A DNA stretch of 64,000 nt from Rhodocollybia butyracea (Eukaryota > Basidiomycota > Agaricomycetes > Agaricales > Omphalotaceae): positions 1 to 64,000 of the forward strand of contig JADNRY010000145.1 in the NCBI GenBank assembly GCA_015501585.1, written 5' to 3'. Positions 10,690-22,534 of this stretch are shown piece by piece (position 1 is the first letter of the stretch; each line of letters starts with the position of its first letter). Below the pieces are notes generated by a model that was given only the letters and a program-made list of their open reading frames with translations, searched no databases and was not told the origin of the DNA. The position numbers and the translations under genes were made by a program.

Positions 10690-11432
10690 GTTATTGGCGC
10701 AGAGGACAAATACTTATAATATCAATGTGATGTCAGTGAAACCGTCCAGCATGCGGAACAGGAACAGATATCAAGGGTCGTCTTGTGAAACTCTTGTAGA
10801 AACGTGGTTATGATAACTACGATATTGGCTGACGACGGCTTACAGCGATTGGAGGTCATGCCCATATATACTATATAGAGTTAGACAGAGCTGCAAGTCA
10901 TCGCTGGTTTATGCTCAATACTCACCGGGGATACTTCTGGACAGGCCAGTTGGAGGTTTTGAATTTCAAATCTTACCAGCCCGAAACGAGCCGACCTTTT
11001 GGCCTAACAACAAGCAATTTCTCTTGAGAGTTTCCGCTTAAAACATAGATGATGTTCTGGGATCCTTCTGCGCTATCAAAGTCTCCTACATGTGGGTCTG
11101 GAACTGGCAACTTAAAGCTTTTAAGTTATGACATCCAAGTTGAACGATAATAAGCGCCCGGACTGTCCTTGAAACTTGACTCTTTTTCGGGGTGAGTTTT
11201 TCCTTTCCCTCTTTCTAAAGCCTTGTCATCAAGTCTTCCTTGTTGTTCCAGTTCTTTCGCAAGTATCTATTATACTCATTGGAATGTAAGTATATCTCTT
11301 CATTCTCTTCTTACACTTTAACGCTATCAGGGGCTTTCTTGCTGAAATTTTACGCAGGCTACTCCTCAAGGTCACTCCTCAAGCACACCCTCAAGCACAC
11401 TAAATTCCAATAGCATACCTAGGCACATTTTC
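10690..11432. other. Intergenic region between copy B and F-box paralog 2
   Basis: No gene seen. About 11148-11330 resembles the upstream region of F-box paralog 3 (ATAATAAGCGCCCGGACTG here, ATAATAGGCGCCCGGACCG at 26250), so it is the duplicated F-box promoter region. Diverged matches to the same block near 8740 and 19545 lack a following F-box gene. Confidence 0.5.
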
Positions 11433-13095
11433 ATGTCTTACGGAAACCACCAAAGATCTTTCGAGCCTTGCATCAAAATCGATAATGTTAGTCTCAAGGA
11501 AAATCTTCAGACGTGGTATCCAGCAACTATCGAAGAGCTTTCCGAAGTCATGGGAATGCTGAAACTGGCACGGGAGGATATTGTGGACTGCAGCGCTGAA
11601 ATTATCCATCTGATCTCCAGGCGTGAGGAACTAATCTGTTGCACCAAGAAACTCTCCGGCCTTTTGTCGCCCATTCGTCGTGTTCCAGACAAAATCCTCT
11701 GTCAAATCTTTCTACATTGTTGTGCAGAAAATGATCTGAGATACAGGAAACCAGGTGAAGCTCTCGCTCTAAGCTCTGTGTGCACTCGATTCCGCGAACT
11801 GGTAATCTCGTATTCTGGTCAGATCTTAAAATTTCCTTCCCTTCTGACGACATTGGGTATGACCTTAATATGGGGGATTTCGTAGAAAACCCAGAAGTTC
11901 TTGAACAAGAGACAAAACTCAGTTCGTTGATCCAGCTTTATCTGGATCGATCCAAAAATCATCCTTTGACCCTTGACCTTTACGTTGAAAAATGGGAATT
12001 CCCCTTCGACCATCCCTCTCTGGGGCTACTTACACAAGAATCCAACCGTTGGAAATATCTTGCGTTTCGTGGGCAAGTTTTTGCTATGTTCCGTAGACCC
12101 CCGGCTCAGGAGCGTCTTTCTTTTCCTTCCTTAGAAACTGTTGACTTGGATATGGGAGTTTTTGGGTGGGGACCGTGGGGTGTCGGCGCTCTGGAGGAAT
12201 TTTTTCTAGCATCAAATATCAATGACCTCAGATTCGATGCTGGTAGGGCAGACATGACAGACATATCTTGTATCTCACCCATACCTGGAACTCACTCCTA
12301 CACCTCAAATATTCTACCACGCCAAAGATTGAAAACCTCTGGCGTGTGCTTGAGCTTTGCACTAACCTTAATTCTCTCACATTGGAAGGACGGAATATAG
12401 GTTGGGTTACAACCACAGATTATCTCTCCCAAACTAGTACTCTTCCAACATTGTCCTCACTCGTTGTTATAAACCATGAATCTCTCAAGTTGGCTGATTC
12501 GCTCGAACGCGTCATGTCATCGCTTATCACTCCCAGCTTGTTGGAGCTTGTACTGGAGCAGAGGAACGAGAAGGCTGCAGAGTACTCTCGTCAATCATTT
12601 CATCACGTCAACCAGTTCTTCGGGCGGTCTCAACTCCGCTCACTGACAAGTCTTGTAATCCAAGGCCTCTATATCAAAGACCAAGATATAGTAATGCTCC
12701 TACGACAAGTCCCATCCCTACAAAACCTTTCAATTCACAGTCCTAACTTTCCAGATCTCCTCTCCTCTAATCCCATCTCCAAATTTTTCATAAAAAGGTT
12801 ACACGCCGGGAGGCAAAGTCCCTTGGTTGAACCTCTCGTTCCCAAGCTGCGTGAGCTAACGCTGAAGGTTACGACTCAAGGCTTTGATTCCTCATCCTTC
12901 GTAGACACTATTGCTTCCCGATGGCTACCCGATGAAACTAGTACAAGGAAACCTGGTCTCGTATGCTTAAGATTGGTTGAGTTACACTTGCCGGGGACAG
13001 TGGATGCGGAGCCTTATGAGCGGCTCAAACAGTTTGACGAGGCTGGACTTAGAGTTGTAGTTAAATGCCAAGGAGTAGATGGGTATATTGTTTGA
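11433..13095 (+). pseudogene. F-box protein, paralog 2, frameshifted
   Basis: Collinear with paralogs 1 and 3 over its whole length, from a related start (MSYGNHQRSFEP) and F-box (IRRVPDKILCQIFLHCC) to the identical tail KCQGVDGYIV, but broken at two places. Near 11813 about seven bases are missing relative to paralog 3 (where ..SYPALWSN.. should be), ending the first frame at 11885. The middle frame then runs to 12400, and a second shift near 12260-12300 is needed to enter the last frame, which ends at 13095. An AATAAA follows at 13155-13160. The 7-base loss makes true inactivation more likely than sequencing error. A CACTA element begins 111 bp downstream. Confidence 0.8.
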
Positions 13096-13466
13096 AGTCG
13101 GTCAAGTTTCTGCTTACTTGTAATTCAATTGTTTTTACTTACATATGTTCTTGAAATAAAGTCTGCGCTCATTAGCTATGGGTTCAGTTTACTGCGTGTG
13201 GCCTTTCACTACGCCAGCGTCAAATAATAACGGGCGAAATTTTTTCCGAAATTATTGCTGTAATTATTTACCTTTTTCGATAAGAATTTCGGTCGAAATT
13301 GGTTCTCTTTTTCGTGCGAAAAATAAATTGAAAAAACAAACAGAATTTCGCTCGTAAATCTTTGATAATTTCGTCTGAAAAATCTATTGTAATTGATTAT
13401 CTTTTTTGATAAGAATTTCGCCTGTAATCTGTTATCTTTTTCGGACGAAAAAGATAATGAAATTAC

Positions 13467-14556
13467 GGGTGGATACCTATGCTGTGGGCAAATAGCGAAT
13501 AGGATAGCAAATAATTAGTCATACATCCATAGTAGGAATGTTATTCCCACCACAGACGCTCAGCGCGGTACCCAGGATCAATCCACGCACCTCCCAGAAA
13601 ATAATAAAGTGTCCAATAAATCCTTTCTGTCCGCAACCATTATGAGAAAGGTAGCGGGAGCTATAAGCTTCCACAGTAACACGGAAGATGGGTATCTGTA
13701 GACTGTGACCAATCTGTGGTACACGGTGATGTTGGCACAAAAAAGAGTCTTGTTTTTTGTGCCAACATTGCATCCATGTACCACCAAGATTCATGCATGG
13801 CTCTTTATAAAATGAGACCATACGAGTTTACACTACATACCTACTACCATAGTTGAGCAAGGGGTTGAAATCCTAGCTTGTTCTCTTGTAATTACTTACA
13901 GAACTTGATAGTAAGTATGGCAATATTGATATGTAAGATGATTCACAGCCTGGATACTTCAATAGTAGGGAACACCTGGACACTCAAAAGGCTCAAGATT
14001 TAAGATGCCTAAAGAGAAGGTTGATTTAAACAGCAGCCTTCTGAAACAGGAGATCTGAGCCTTTTGGAGAGGTATACTAGTAGTACTTAGACTTTCTAAT
14101 GTATCCAGGGTACTTAGTAGATGAACTACATATACAATGCAGAGTATAACGACTTATTTATTGTTCTTCGTCTCTTAACGTTGAGTGGGCGGCTTCATAC
14201 TAACATCTTATCTTATCTATTGACTGATTTCGTCACGACAATTTCCGTTTTCGGGATCGCTATCCAGATGAGTCACCTAATATTCACGAGATTTCCTGAA
14301 AGTTACGGCAAAAAAAAATTCAAAAAAGGAAAATCTTGCGATTTTCTTGGTGGTATCATCTCGGCAATGCCGATGACATCCAAACGCTATATGAACACCG
14401 GGATCATCTTGCGAGAGCTTCGACAACAGCACAGAGTAATTTTCATTGAGATTGAGAGTGAGGAATTCCTTTCTTTCTTTCTTTCTCTTTTCTCCTCTTT
14501 CCTTTTTTGGTTTTTATTATTTTTGGAAGTCTGGCCCACAACATCGCTATCCAGCC
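13467..14556. mobile_element. Nested TIR element with 8-bp target-site duplication
   Basis: The sequence GAAATTAC occurs immediately before 13467 (13459-13466) and immediately after 14556 (14557-14564). The ends are imperfect inverted repeats of about 23 bp, starting GGGTGGATACC on the left and GGCTGGATAGC read inward from the right. The 1090-bp interior has no transposase-like frame. An 8-bp duplication fits hAT, Merlin, P or some Mutator-like elements; I cannot choose between them. Confidence 0.85.
13716..13784. repeat. Long near-perfect hairpin inside the nested element
   Basis: Two arms of about 30 nt (GTGGTACACGGTGATGTTGG and its near-complement ending CATCCATGTACCAC) flank a short loop; the inner arm contains GGCACAAAAAA pairing with TTTTTTGTGCC. 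If transcribed this would form a stable stem-loop. It may be a microRNA-like precursor or only a small inverted duplication. Confidence 0.75.
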
Positions 14557-15643
14557 GAAATTACTTATCTTTTTCGCTCGTGATTAGTTAAAAATTTCGA
14601 GCGATATTTTTACAAGGTAACAACTGGACAATGATTGGGCAGGAACTGGACAAGAACTGGGCAGTTTGGTCATGTGATCTGCATCTGCCAGTACTTCATC
14701 TGTCTTAAGATGACTTTCAGTATCATACAGGATAGGTATTCATGGCAGCGCCAGTAATCGTGCGCCATTCATCACAACGAAACTCCGAACATGGGAGAAA
14801 AAGTGTATTTTAGAATCAGGCATACTGAGCCACCGCCTAGTACAACTCTTATCAACTTGGAAATCACTCAAGATATAGAGCCGCAGACACGTTCCGCGCA
14901 ATATTCTCATTGCCCAGCGAGACAAACTATCAATAGTGTCTGAAAGATCACGCAAATTCATACGCAGTCTTACTGTAAGCCCTCTTTTGGTGAACGACCC
15001 CGACAGACAGGTATTGAGGCAATGAAACCTGGTTTGATATATGATGTGAAGAATCTTCTTGGACTTGTGTCGGCTCCGCAAAAGAATGTTATAGCTATTC
15101 GAGAAGCATACCGACCGATGTCGTTATAGGGTTTTGCCTCGTGTGGTGGCTGGCACTCCAATACATATGTGGTATCCTGTAACTTTAAGTCTAGTACTGC
15201 ACATCACATGACCGAACTGCCCAGTTCTTGCCCAGTTCCTGCCCAATCATTGTCCAGTGATTACCTTGTAAAAATATCGCTCGAAATTTTTAATTAATCA
15301 CGAGCGAAAAAGATAACCAATTTTGTTGTCTTTTTCGGACGAAAAAGATAACAGATTACGGGTGAAATTCTTATCGAAAAAGATAATCAATTACAATAGA
15401 TTTTTCAGACGAAATTATCAAAGATTTACGGGCGAAATTCTATTTGTCTTTCAATTTATTTTTCGCACGAAAAAGAGAACCAATTTCAACCGAAATTCTT
15501 ATCGAAAAAGGTAAATAATTACAGCAATAATTTCGGAAAAAATTTCGCCCGTTATTATTTGACGCTGGCGTAGTGTTTGACCAACCGTGGCTGGTGTACC
15601 GCATCATGAAGCCTTGGGTAATGCGATGTGCTTTTGTACTACA

Positions 15644-16909
15644 CACTACGCCAGCGTCAAATAATAACGGGCGAAATTTTTTCCGAAATTATTGCTGTAA
15701 TTATTTACCTTTTTCGATAAGAATTTCGGTTGAAATTGGTTCTCTTTTTCGTGCGAAAAATAAATTGAAAGACAAATAGAATTTCGCCCGTAAATCTTTG
15801 ATAATTTCGTCTGAAAAATCTATTGTAATTGATTATCTTTTTCAATAAGAATTTCGCCCGTAATCTGTTATCTTTTTCGTCCGAAAAAGACAACAAAATT
15901 GGTTATCTTTTTCGCTCGTGATTAATTAAAAATTTCGAGCGATATTTTTACAAGGTAATCACTGGACAATGATTGGGCAGGAACTGGGCAAGAACTGGGC
16001 AGTTCGGTCATGTGATGTGCAGTACTAGACTTAAAGTTACAGGATACCACATATGTATTGGAGTGCCAGCCACCACACGAGGCAAAACCCTATAACAACG
16101 TCGGTCGGTATGCTTCTCGAATAGCTATAACATTCTTTTGCGGAGCCGACACAAGTCCAAGAAGATTCTTCGCATCATATATCAAAACCAGGTTTCATCG
16201 CCTCAATACCTGTCTGTCGGGGTCGTTCACCACAAGAGGGCTTACAGTAAGACTGCGTATGAATTTGCGTGATCTTTCAGACACTATTGATAGTTTGTCT
16301 CGCTGGGCAATGAGAATATTGCGCGGGAGGTGTCTGCGGCTCTATATCTTGAGTCCGAGTTGATAAGAGTTGTACTAGGCGGTGGCTCAGTATGCCTGAT
16401 TCTAAAATACACTTTTTCTCCCATGTTCGGAGTTCCGTTGTGATGAATGGCACGTGATTACTGGCGCTGCCATGAATACCTATCCTGTATGATACTGAAA
16501 GTCATCTTAAGACAGATGAAGTACTGGCAGATGCAGATCACATGACCAAACTGCCCAGTTCTTGTCCAGTTCCTGCCCAATCATTGTCCAGTTGTTACCT
16601 TGTAAAAATATCGCTCGAAATTTTTAACTAATCACGAGCGAAAAAGATAAGTAATTTCATTATCTTTTTCGTCCGAAAAAGATAACAGATTACAGGCGAA
16701 ATTCTTATCGAAAAAGATAATCAATTACAATAGATTTTTCAGACAAAATTATCAAAGATTTACGAGCGAAATTCTGTTTGTTTTTCAATTTATTTTTCGC
16801 ATGAAAAAGAGAACCAATTTCGACCGAAATTCTTATCGAAAAAGGTAAATAATTACAGCAATAATTTCGGAAAAAATTTCGCCCGTTATTATTTGACGCT
16901 GGCGTAGTG
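15644..16909. mobile_element. Non-autonomous CACTA (EnSpm-type) element 2
   Basis: The ends are CACTACGCCAGCGTC inverted repeats of about 310 bp, flanked by a 3-bp duplication ACA (15641-15643 and 16910-16912). The 640-bp core is nearly the reverse complement of the core of element 1. Only 68 bp separate the two elements. The core keeps a frame of about 100 codons (16058-16363) largely shared with element 1 (LTVRLRMNLRDLSDTIDSL...), which may be captured host sequence. The high similarity of arms and copies suggests recent movement. Confidence 0.9.
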
Positions 16910-16994
16910 ACATCGCCACCTCCTCCTGTTCTCTGCTGTGACCAAAAACACGACTAGGAGTAAACACGTTTTTACAGCTGTCTCTGGTACACTA

Positions 16995-17970
16995 CTACAC
17001 ATTCCCTACTCTTTCCTTGTACTGATCCCATTCGGCATCCCCCCGTTCCTTTTCCTCTTGTTTGTATTTTTCAATCGCTGGGTTCAGATGCGGCCACGCA
17101 TCCTGAAACTTTTTTTGTGGGAATATGCTCCAAAATTTCTCATCCAGCTTCGGATCCGGATCTTTTGGCTTCCTTTGTCCCTTTTGTGGTGCCGCTGGAT
17201 CCGGTTGTTTCCCTTTTCTAGCTCTTGTTATACGAGGAAACTTCTCTGGGGGCGTCTTTCCCGGGTCTATCTTATAGACCGAAAACTTTGGGGCTTATCC
17301 CCTTCGACTTCGCGCCATGCAACACATGGGTAAGCGCCATCGCAAACACCTCCCTGGACCACAAAAATAGTTATACCATCGGCCTTGTCGTCCTTGGGAC
17401 AAGGATCATTGACGTAGTCGGTATTGTGCGACCCTATGGGGCCGAATGCACTAGTAAGGGTGCTACCAACCCTTATTTTGGTAGCGCTTCCAATCTTTAC
17501 AGCCTCAGGGAATTTTTTCAAGTCCATTTTATCAACAGCTGTTTTGAGTTCCTCCCAGTTCGCGATGTTAACTTGAAGCACGGTAATTCTATAAATGGTC
17601 CCCTAGTAGTAGTTGTGAATAAACGAAACCAGAACTGGCTAGTTTGAAAATACCTCTTGGGGTGTACCAGATGCAGTGCGATCAGTCCCAGGCGCAACAG
17701 GCGTGTTTTGAGAAGCTCCAGACTTGATGGGAGGCTGGTGCCCGATGTTCCTCAGGACTTCGCTGAGGGGAGGAAGTGGCGGATAATGGGGGGCAGGGGC
17801 AGGCAAGATGGTACGGAGGCGCTTGTTGGCCTCGGTGTGGACAACGGGTTTACGGAGACGCTTGTTGGCCCTGGAGGGAGGGATTGGAGAGGTGGGCATT
17901 GTATGCACAGTGGAGATGAGCAAACCGATAAAGCGAGCCCAACGCAATAAGTATGTAGTGTTATCAGCAT
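16995..17970 (-). pseudogene. Secreted proline-rich protein, family copy C, frameshifted
   Basis: Same layout as the intact copies: MLIT start at 17970, exon 1 to 17654, a 51-nt intron (17653-17603), exon 2 from 17602. Exon 1 is one base short: in the signal peptide the frame changes between VGLAL and GLLISTVHTMP (near 17925). Exon 2 reads YRITVLQVN ... TIFVVQGGVCDGAYPCVAWRE, then shifts near 17285 (the first frame stops there); the rest, including FWSIFPQKKF, is open in another frame to a stop at 16995. The linker contains KRLR twice, possible dibasic processing sites. Two lesions suggest a pseudogene. Confidence 0.75.
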
Positions 17971-19740
17971 CGGAAAAGCGCTGGAGAGTCTTTGGGTGTC
18001 GAGGAAAGCGGGTGAACTGAGCCAGCAGTTGGGAAGTTTTTTGCCAATGCCATCAGGTTATATAGTTCTTATTATCGACAAATACTCTAGATCAATTCAG
18101 TGGAACAGTCGGAGCAGGAACAGATAGATCTCCAGGGTCGTCTTGTAAAGCTCTTGTAGAACTTGGCTATGATATATTCGTTAAATACGGATACATATGC
18201 ATTGTACAGTGGTTGGAGGTCTTGTCCATCCAATATATATAGGTTGCGAAAGAGCTGCAAGTCTTCAAGCGTCTCCACCGGTGTACTTTCAGTACTCAGG
18301 AATACTTCCAGATATGGATAGTAGGATGTTGTGAATTTCAAACCTTAGCTTGAAACGAGCTCGCTTTACACTGCTTTACATCGACCTCATCAAATCTGAC
18401 CGTTTATAGACAGCCACTTGTTGATACTACTTGGCGTACAGCTCCAATTCATCTTGTCCTCACGATCGTCTTCTAGGAAGCACACACGAAAGACAGATTA
18501 TGAGTTAATAATAATACTGGACAAAGCCATGCTACAATCAGATGAACGGGTACGATTCACAATGCATGCTCATCAAGAGCAAATACTTTGGTCAGGAGGA
18601 CGCGCAGAGGGCTTATAAGCAGATATTCATGTGTCCATCGTGGTGTCTGAACACGTTGGACAATCCGAAGCTGGTTATACTTTACCGCCTGTCTTATGTC
18701 TGGATGCAACCACATCGCATTTTCGATAAGGCTAGGTTGATGATTCTAACGCACAAACAACCTTGACTTCTCCTCGTCTTCGTGCACCCCGAACTCTTCA
18801 CCGAAAGTCTTTCCCCCCATAAACAGTCCGTATTTCGACCCGTGAGTGAAAGCGTTAACCGCGTTGACATGCCCCTGGTATTTTTGAATATCTAAACATT
18901 CATCGATGCATCGTTCAGGTTGGGCCCGCTCGCCGGGCTTGCTCTTGAGCCCAATAGCTGCATGCTTTGAAATCAGGCTAGCTTAGGAGTTGTTCTCGAA
19001 GTGGGAACGCATGTCGATTTTGAGGTAGATGGGGACATGGGAATGAGTGAAGATGGTGACGACGAGTTCGGATCTGGTATTGTCGCCTGTGCGCCGGGTA
19101 TTCTTCAAGAAATCCGACGAGTAACGAAGTAAGTGAGTTCCAAGGAAACTTGCTCAGATCTATGGTGAGGCCTAGGTGAGGGCTTGAGCTACGCTAGAGT
19201 GCAAGATATAATCAACATGCTTGAAGTGAAGTAGTGGCGGTATATTCCGACTATTCCACCCTGTATCCTCGCGTTTCTTCCATGTTTGGTATATTCATCC
19301 AGACGCTGCCAGATCAAGTCAAAACGCGTTTCATTCTGCCTCTGCTACTCAGATCTATACAACTTAGTTTCTTGTTCAACCTGTAATCTTCGACTTTACC
19401 TGGAATGTGAAAGTGCTCACACACAACATCAACGACTCTGTTCCATCTTTCTCGATGTCTCCTAGCGAGTCTGGGACCAAAGCTTCGGGTGGCAGCATTT
19501 TCCTGGTCCAGGCATCGAGAATAAAGTTAGATAACAGGACCATAATAGGCGCCCGTAGTTTCGTAACCTATAGGATGCACTGAATCTTGACTAGCTTGAT
19601 ACTTCAGTGCTTCAGTACTTTCAGTCTCGGTTGAAATATTATCCTCCCTGTTGTGGTCACATTGTCAATCCTCCTCCCAGCTCTCCTCTTTGTCCACTGA
19701 ATCCACTTCCTTCCTGGTCTCCTCGGCTCCTCCTCATCTT
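17971..19740. repeat. Duplicated spacer (unit C) with gene relic
   Basis: No intact gene. The minus strand at about 18760-19100 preserves a relic also seen in units A and E; here it reads well over about 60 codons (IGLKSKPGERAQPER, QKYQGHVNAVNAFTHGSKYG, GGKTFGEEFG), with a stop just upstream. A promoter-like block near 19545 (ATAATAGGCGCCCGTAG) matches those before the F-box genes, but no F-box gene follows. Confidence 0.5.
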
Positions 19741-19989
19741 CATTGATTCTTCGATTCTGGAGCGCGCTCAGGGACGTAGTTAAGCTGGGGAGCTGCTGCT
19801 ATCGCTGCGCCTACAATTATTCTTCTGTTTCAATAATTATCCAAGAACTGCATTCGATATGCCCAGCCACTTATGGCAATGCAATGTGCTCTCGTACTAC
19901 ATCGCCAGTTCCTCCTGTTTTCGGAATTATGCTGCGAAGAAGAACACCAGGAGTGAAATAAACGTGTTTTTACAGTTGTTTCTCCTACA

Positions 19990-21008
19990 CTACTGCGCAA
20001 TCTTTACTTTTTTACGGCGCTCACCGGTACTGAGGTCCTCCCTCCCAGATTTGAACTGGTTCCATCTATTCTTCTTCCGTTGAGTTTCCCCTTGTTTGTA
20101 CAGTTCGATCTGTTCCTTCAGTTTCGGCCAACCCTCCTGGAACTTTGTTAGTGAGAATATTTCCCAAAACTTCGTATCAAGTTCCGGATATGGATCCAGT
20201 TGCTCCCCTCGGCCCTCCTGCTTTGTCTTTTGCTCTGGCAACCTCTTTGGGTTTGGTGCACTGGAGTGCATTGTTGCCGGGTTTGGCGGCGGCCCGGGTA
20301 TCTTATAGACCGAAAACGTGGTTGTCTTTCTCTCTTTCCCAGTAGGAGTAGTAGTAGTAGTGACTTTGTGCCACGCAATACACGCCAGCCAATCGCCGCC
20401 GCAATCACCTCCCTAGATCACAAAAATAGTCGTACCATCGCCCACTTCGTCGTTACGAACATCATTGATGTAGTCGATATTGTTCGACCCTACGCCCTTG
20501 AATACACTAGTAAGGCACTTACCAACCTTATTTTTGGTGTGGGTTCCAACCGTTACGGCCTCAGGGAATTCGGTGAATTTTATCTCTTCAAGAGCTTTTT
20601 CGAGATCCTGGTCCGCGATGTTAACTAGAAGCACGGTAGCTCTATATTTGCGCTCCTAGTAGTAGTTGTGAATGAACGAAACTAGAAACGACTAGTTTGA
20701 ATATACCTTCTTGGAAGTGCTAGACGCAATGCGATCGGTCCCAGGGGCGCCAGGCGCATTTGGAGAAGCGCCAGACCCGATAGGGTGGTGCCCGATGTCA
20801 CTCAGGAATTTGCTGAGGGAAGGAAGCTGCGGACGGGCAGGGGGAGGGGCAGGCACAATGGTACGGAGGTGCTTTTTGGCCCCAGAGAGAGGGGCAGGGC
20901 CTGGGGAGGGACGGGGGGCTGAGGAGGGGTGGGCATTGTATGCACAGTGGAGATGAACAAACCAAATAAAGCGAGCCCAACGCAATAAGTACGTTGTGTT
21001 ATCAGCAT
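19990..21008 (-). pseudogene. Secreted proline-rich protein, family copy D, frameshift plus nonsense codon
   Basis: MLIT start at 21008, exon 1 to 20707, 51-nt intron (20706-20656), exon 2 from 20655. Exon 1 is one base short in the C-rich linker (about 20880-20930), so the signal peptide and the second half of the linker (LPSLSKFLSDIGHHP) are in different frames. In exon 2 the conserved FVIQGG motif reads FVI-stop-GG: the codon at 20413-20415 is TAG where copies C and E have CAG. The frame beyond stays open for about 140 codons to 19990, including FWEIFSLTKF, so the nonsense change looks recent. A TATA box lies at 21099-21106. Confidence 0.8.
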
Positions 21009-21109
21009 CGGGAAAGAGCTGGAGAGTCTCTGGGTGTCGAGTAAAGTGGGTGAACTGAGCCAGCAGTTCGGCAGAATTATCGCTAATGCCATCAGGCCTT
21101 TATATACTT

Positions 21110-22500
21110 ATTATTATTGGCGCAGACGACAAATACTTATATCAATGTGATGCTATGCGATGTCGATGAAACAATCTAGCATGTGGAGCAGGAATAGACT
21201 GAGATAACTCTGGGGTCGTCTTGTAAAAAACATGCACAATGTATTCGTTAACTACGGATGCATATACAGTGGTTGGAGACCTTGGCCTTCCATGTAGAAG
21301 CGGCTCCAAGTCTTCACCAGTGTACGTTCAATACTTGGATATCGATGGATGTTTTGAATTTCAAATTTCAGCTTGAAACGAGGCCCTTTTACACTCATCG
21401 AAGTTTCATCCCGGTTTTATCTGACCGCTTATTTACTCGGTAACGGCAAGCTTCCTCAGGCTTCCTCTTGGGTCTCAAGAGTCAATGCTCTGAACAAAAG
21501 TAAAGATCTAAAAATGAATTCCCTATGACTACTTTAGAGAAGAACAGATGTCGCACAAGTTCAGCTATTCTCCCAGTAGTGTTTGGCTATGGTGCATTTG
21601 ATATGCTCAGACACTTGAGGTGATTTCGACGATAACAGGGCAATTCGACGTGCTCTCGTACAACGCCAGGTGCTCCTGTTTTCCGAACTATATCCCTCGT
21701 CTTCGGCGCGCACAAAAGACAGACTACTATTAGGAAAAACATGCTATATACAATCGGATGAGCTCTAGGATCTAAGATACAGGGATAACGACCACGATAC
21801 ACGCTCGTCGAGAGTAGATACTTAGGTACCGGTAGGTCAGGAGAACGCGAAGAGGATATACCTGTGTTTTCATCCCGGTATCGGCAGAACACCATGAACA
21901 ATCCGAACCTGAGCACTATGCTTTACTGCTTTACCGTGCTTAAGTCTTTTATGTTTGGATGCAACCTCCATGACGTGGCATCAGATTATCATCTATTCCA
22001 AGATTCTAAAAAGCCTCAACTTCTCCTTGTCTTTGAATCTTCGTACACCTTCGTACACCCGAACACATTCACAAATCCGTATTCTCGTACTACAAATACT
22101 GAACACTGACCCATACGCATTCATCTTTGGATGCGCCCTCGTTATAATCTTCCCTGCACTTCCACCAGAAACCACAAGGAAATGCGGGGACAATGTGAGG
22201 CTTTACCCTAAGATACCAGATGAAGTGAAAACGCAAACGAGGAACGGGAGTGTGGACATAAGACGGAGGAAATGAGACCGATAAACGCGCAGGAATCGAA
22301 AATGAGAACATGAACGGCAAAAAAAACAACGTACATACGACGTGCTGAAGGTCAGTCTTAGTTGAAAATCATATTAGTGTCACAATCCTCCTCCCATCTC
22401 GCTTCTTTGTTCAAATTCACTTCTACCTTAAGCTTCTACTCCGAATCCATTATCTCCCCGGGATAAACGCGTTTTTACAACACTACTACCCAGACTTTGC
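21110..22500. repeat. Duplicated spacer (unit D)
   Basis: No gene seen. About 21540-22330 repeats blocks of the spacers at 6.9-7.5 and 24.3-25.0 kb, including GATATGCTCAGACACTTGAG (near 21600) and a TTCCACCAGAAACC segment near 22160. Confidence 0.5.
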
Positions 22501-22534
22501 TCTTTGAAACAACATGTTCAGACCGACCTATCTC

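Larger units (their letters stand above)
13207..15575. mobile_element. Non-autonomous CACTA (EnSpm-type) element 1, carrying a nested insertion
   Basis: Both ends begin CACTACGCCAGCGTC as inverted repeats. The terminal inverted repeats extend roughly 300 bp and contain repeated TTTCG/CGAAA words. A 3-bp duplication TTT flanks the element (13204-13206 and 15576-15578), as expected for CACTA elements. No transposase is present. A second element (13467-14556) sits inside the left repeat; subtracting it and its 8-bp duplication leaves 1271 bp, almost the size of element 2 (1266 bp). The unique core is inverted relative to element 2. It lies just downstream of F-box paralog 2. Confidence 0.9.

Noticed and set aside
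15323..15896. Several 60-70 codon frames in the CACTA arms
   Set aside because: They arise from AT-rich repeated TTTCG/CGAAA arms and are mirror images of each other, not genes.
13207..16912. Single large inverted repeat or LTR element
   Set aside because: Inner ends each have their own CACTA terminus and 3-bp duplication, so these are two elements.
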